Origin: Methylibium sp. NZG
Lineage (GTDB): Bacteria > Pseudomonadota > Gammaproteobacteria > Burkholderiales > Burkholderiaceae_C
Direction: 5' to 3'
Length of the DNA: 64,000 nt
Assembly: GCA_001263235.1 (NCBI GenBank)
Contig: LGRD01000024.1
Location: 186,001-250,000 of the forward strand
This document shows, one piece after another, positions 62,943-64,000 of the stretch. The notes beneath the pieces were generated by a model. The model searched no databases. It was not told the origin of the DNA and saw only the letters and a list, made by a program, of their open reading frames with translations. Position numbers and translations under genes: made by a program. The first letter of the stretch is position 1, and each line of letters starts with the position of its first letter.

Positions 62943-63878
62943 ATGCACCGTTTCCATCGTCTGCCTCCTTCGGACCCGAGCCGCAGGCGCCTCGTGCTCG
63001 CCGCCCTGGCCGCGCCCGCGCTGCCGGTGCTGCACGGCTGCGCTGCGCCCTTGCCGGTGCAGCTCAACGCCGCGACCACGCCGGCCGCGCAGGCCGTGCT
63101 GAAAGAGAGCGCAGAAGCGCACGGCCTGCAGGCCTTCAAGGCCATCCAGGACCTGAACGTCAGCTACGCCGGCGAGTGGCGCGCGTTCATCGGCAAGCTG
63201 CAGCCGGCTTTGGTGGACGCGAGTTTTCGCGGCAGCTCCGAAGAGCGGCTGCTGCTCCGTGAGGGCGTGGTCGCGCAAGCCCACTCCGGCCCCGGCGGTC
63301 GCAAGCAGGTGCTGCGCCGCGCCGGCACCAGCTCGCCCGGCGACGTGCAGGTCTGGTTCAACGGCGAAGTCGCGCGCGACGCCGAAAGGCGCGCCGCAGC
63401 GTCGCTGGTGGCCGATGCGTACGCGCTGTTCCTGCTCGGCCCGCTGATGCTGGTGGACCGGCCGCTGGTGGTCGAGCTGGCCGAAACCGAATGGGTCAAC
63501 GAGCACGACTGCGACGTGCTGCGCATGCAACTCGTGCCCGGCTTCGGCCACGCGCGCGTCGACCAGCTCGCCCTCTTCATCGACCGCAAGCAACGCCTGC
63601 TGCGCCGCGTGCGCTTCACGCTCGACGGGCTGGAGTCGACCAAGGGCGCCATCGCCGAAGTCGAGATGTACGACCACCAGACCTTGCACGGCGTGCGCTG
63701 GCCCACCCGTTTCTACGAGCGCCTGATCCGCCCCGTGCGCATGCCGGTGCACGACTGGAACCTGACGGGGCTGGACATCAACCGCGGGCTGAAGACGGCG
63801 GATGTCGAGGGGTCGGAGTTTCGAGGGGCGGCGGTGGCGCGGGCGGCGGTGTTGCCGCGGCGGGCGAGTGTGGGTTAA
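62943..63878 (+). CDS. Putative lipoprotein, LolA/LolB-like fold suspected
   Basis: The 311-residue protein starts with MHRFHRLPPSDPSRRRLVLAALAAPALPVLHGCAAPL: twin-Arg-like basic stretch, short hydrophobic core and lipobox VLHGC (Cys about 32). The body has repeated amphipathic strands (VQVWFNGEVARDAE, LLVDRPLVVELAETEW, YDHQTLHGVRWPTRFYERL) recalling outer-membrane lipoprotein-sorting folds that bind lipids, but no firm family match. GGAG 9 nt upstream supports this ATG; one at 62928 is possible. It is separated from the coupled trio by 196 nt. Confidence 0.6.
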   Translation: MHRFHRLPPSDPSRRRLVLAALAAPALPVLHGCAAPLPVQLNAATTPAAQAVLKESAEAHGLQAFKAIQDLNVSYAGEWRAFIGKLQPALVDASFRGSSEERLLLREGVVAQAHSGPGGRKQVLRRAGTSSPGDVQVWFNGEVARDAERRAAASLVADAYALFLLGPLMLVDRPLVVELAETEWVNEHDCDVLRMQLVPGFGHARVDQLALFIDRKQRLLRRVRFTLDGLESTKGAIAEVEMYDHQTLHGVRWPTRFYERLIRPVRMPVHDWNLTGLDINRGLKTADVEGSEFRGAAVARAAVLPRRASVG

Positions 63879-63917
63879 GGCCGCACAGCCCATGCATTTT
63901 TCTGCGTCAACGAGCTC

Positions 63918-64000
63918 ATGAAATCTTCTTCAGCCGCGGGACGGCAGCTGTCGTTTCATGCAGTTCTGGAGAACTGGGCCGAAGGAATGGACTACTGCGC
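63918..64000 (+). CDS. Partial CDS at the right window edge, unrecognised
   Basis: An open frame starting MKSSSAAGRQLSFHAVLENW runs past the window end (27 codons visible). The FHAVLENW pattern could be the first strand of a DUF1905-like small beta-barrel protein, but too little is visible to name it. It follows the lipoprotein gene by 39 nt. Confidence 0.4.
   Translation, partial: MKSSSAAGRQLSFHAVLENWAEGMDYC

Overview
The window is GC-rich (roughly two thirds G+C) chromosomal DNA from a betaproteobacterium, most likely order Burkholderiales (Rubrivivax/Leptothrix/Ideonella-like). The evidence is the protein types (long TrpS, PPi-dependent phosphofructokinase, Bug/TctC receptor, crp/fnr-ftsK-lolA-rarA block, rpmB-rpmG), codon use and gene order. 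It is mostly core genome. I see no rRNA operon, CRISPR array, integrase, transposase or phage gene. Two tRNA genes are present, tRNA-Gly(CCC) and tRNA-Thr(CGU).

Layout. 0-6 kb: trmB, tRNA-Gly, a degenerate GGDEF protein, then a leftward operon TctC receptor - HpcH/HpaI aldolase - glxR - delta-60-repeat surface protein behind a near-consensus sigma-70 promoter. 6-9 kb: alaS, which carries an in-frame insertion of a palindromic repeat pair. 9-22 kb: a moxR / DUF58 / TgpA-transglutaminase module whose moxR is separated from DUF58 by a TetR-controlled RND efflux operon and a VOC gene. 22-25 kb: histone-deacetylase-like hydrolase, HD phosphohydrolase, NTF2-like protein, TspO. 25-32 kb: leftward run of alpha/beta hydrolase, prfB (with the programmed +1 frameshift), HAD phosphatase, pepN, pfp, then tRNA-Thr with a strong terminator.

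32-40 kb: GNAT, an acyl-CoA synthetase with a second in-frame palindrome insertion, a tandem 88-bp repeat, a DUF2975/XRE/TonB-like operon behind a 19-bp perfect palindrome, and a large secreted zincin/propeller/outer-membrane-barrel fusion. 40-50 kb: aldo/keto reductase, ybaK, plsY with a His-rich tail, ridA, LysR, MAPEG, DUF1761, trpS, purN, an MGMT-like protein, an RsmB-type methyltransferase, a fatty-acid desaturase, rpmG, rpmB. 50-56 kb: crp/fnr, ftsK, lolA, rarA. 56-60 kb: livHMGF branched-chain amino acid ABC transporter without its binding protein. 60-64 kb: a translationally coupled chorismatase (XanB2-like) - MipA/OmpV - glycosyltransferase set followed by a lipoprotein, resembling parts of xanthomonadin/aryl-polyene loci.

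The most unusual signals are (1) two unrelated palindromic repeats inserted in frame, in exact multiples of three, inside alaS and an acyl-CoA synthetase, comparable to the palindromic elements inside Rickettsia genes; (2) a diverged interspersed intergenic repeat family, one copy of which is tandemly duplicated; (3) a recurrent -10-like hexamer 6-10 nt before start codons of at least eight genes, suggesting leaderless transcripts; (4) the split moxR-DUF58-TgpA module; and (5) the partial xanthomonadin-like gene set at the right end. Start codons were re-chosen from ribosome-binding sites, overlaps and family N-termini where the longest reading frame looked too long.
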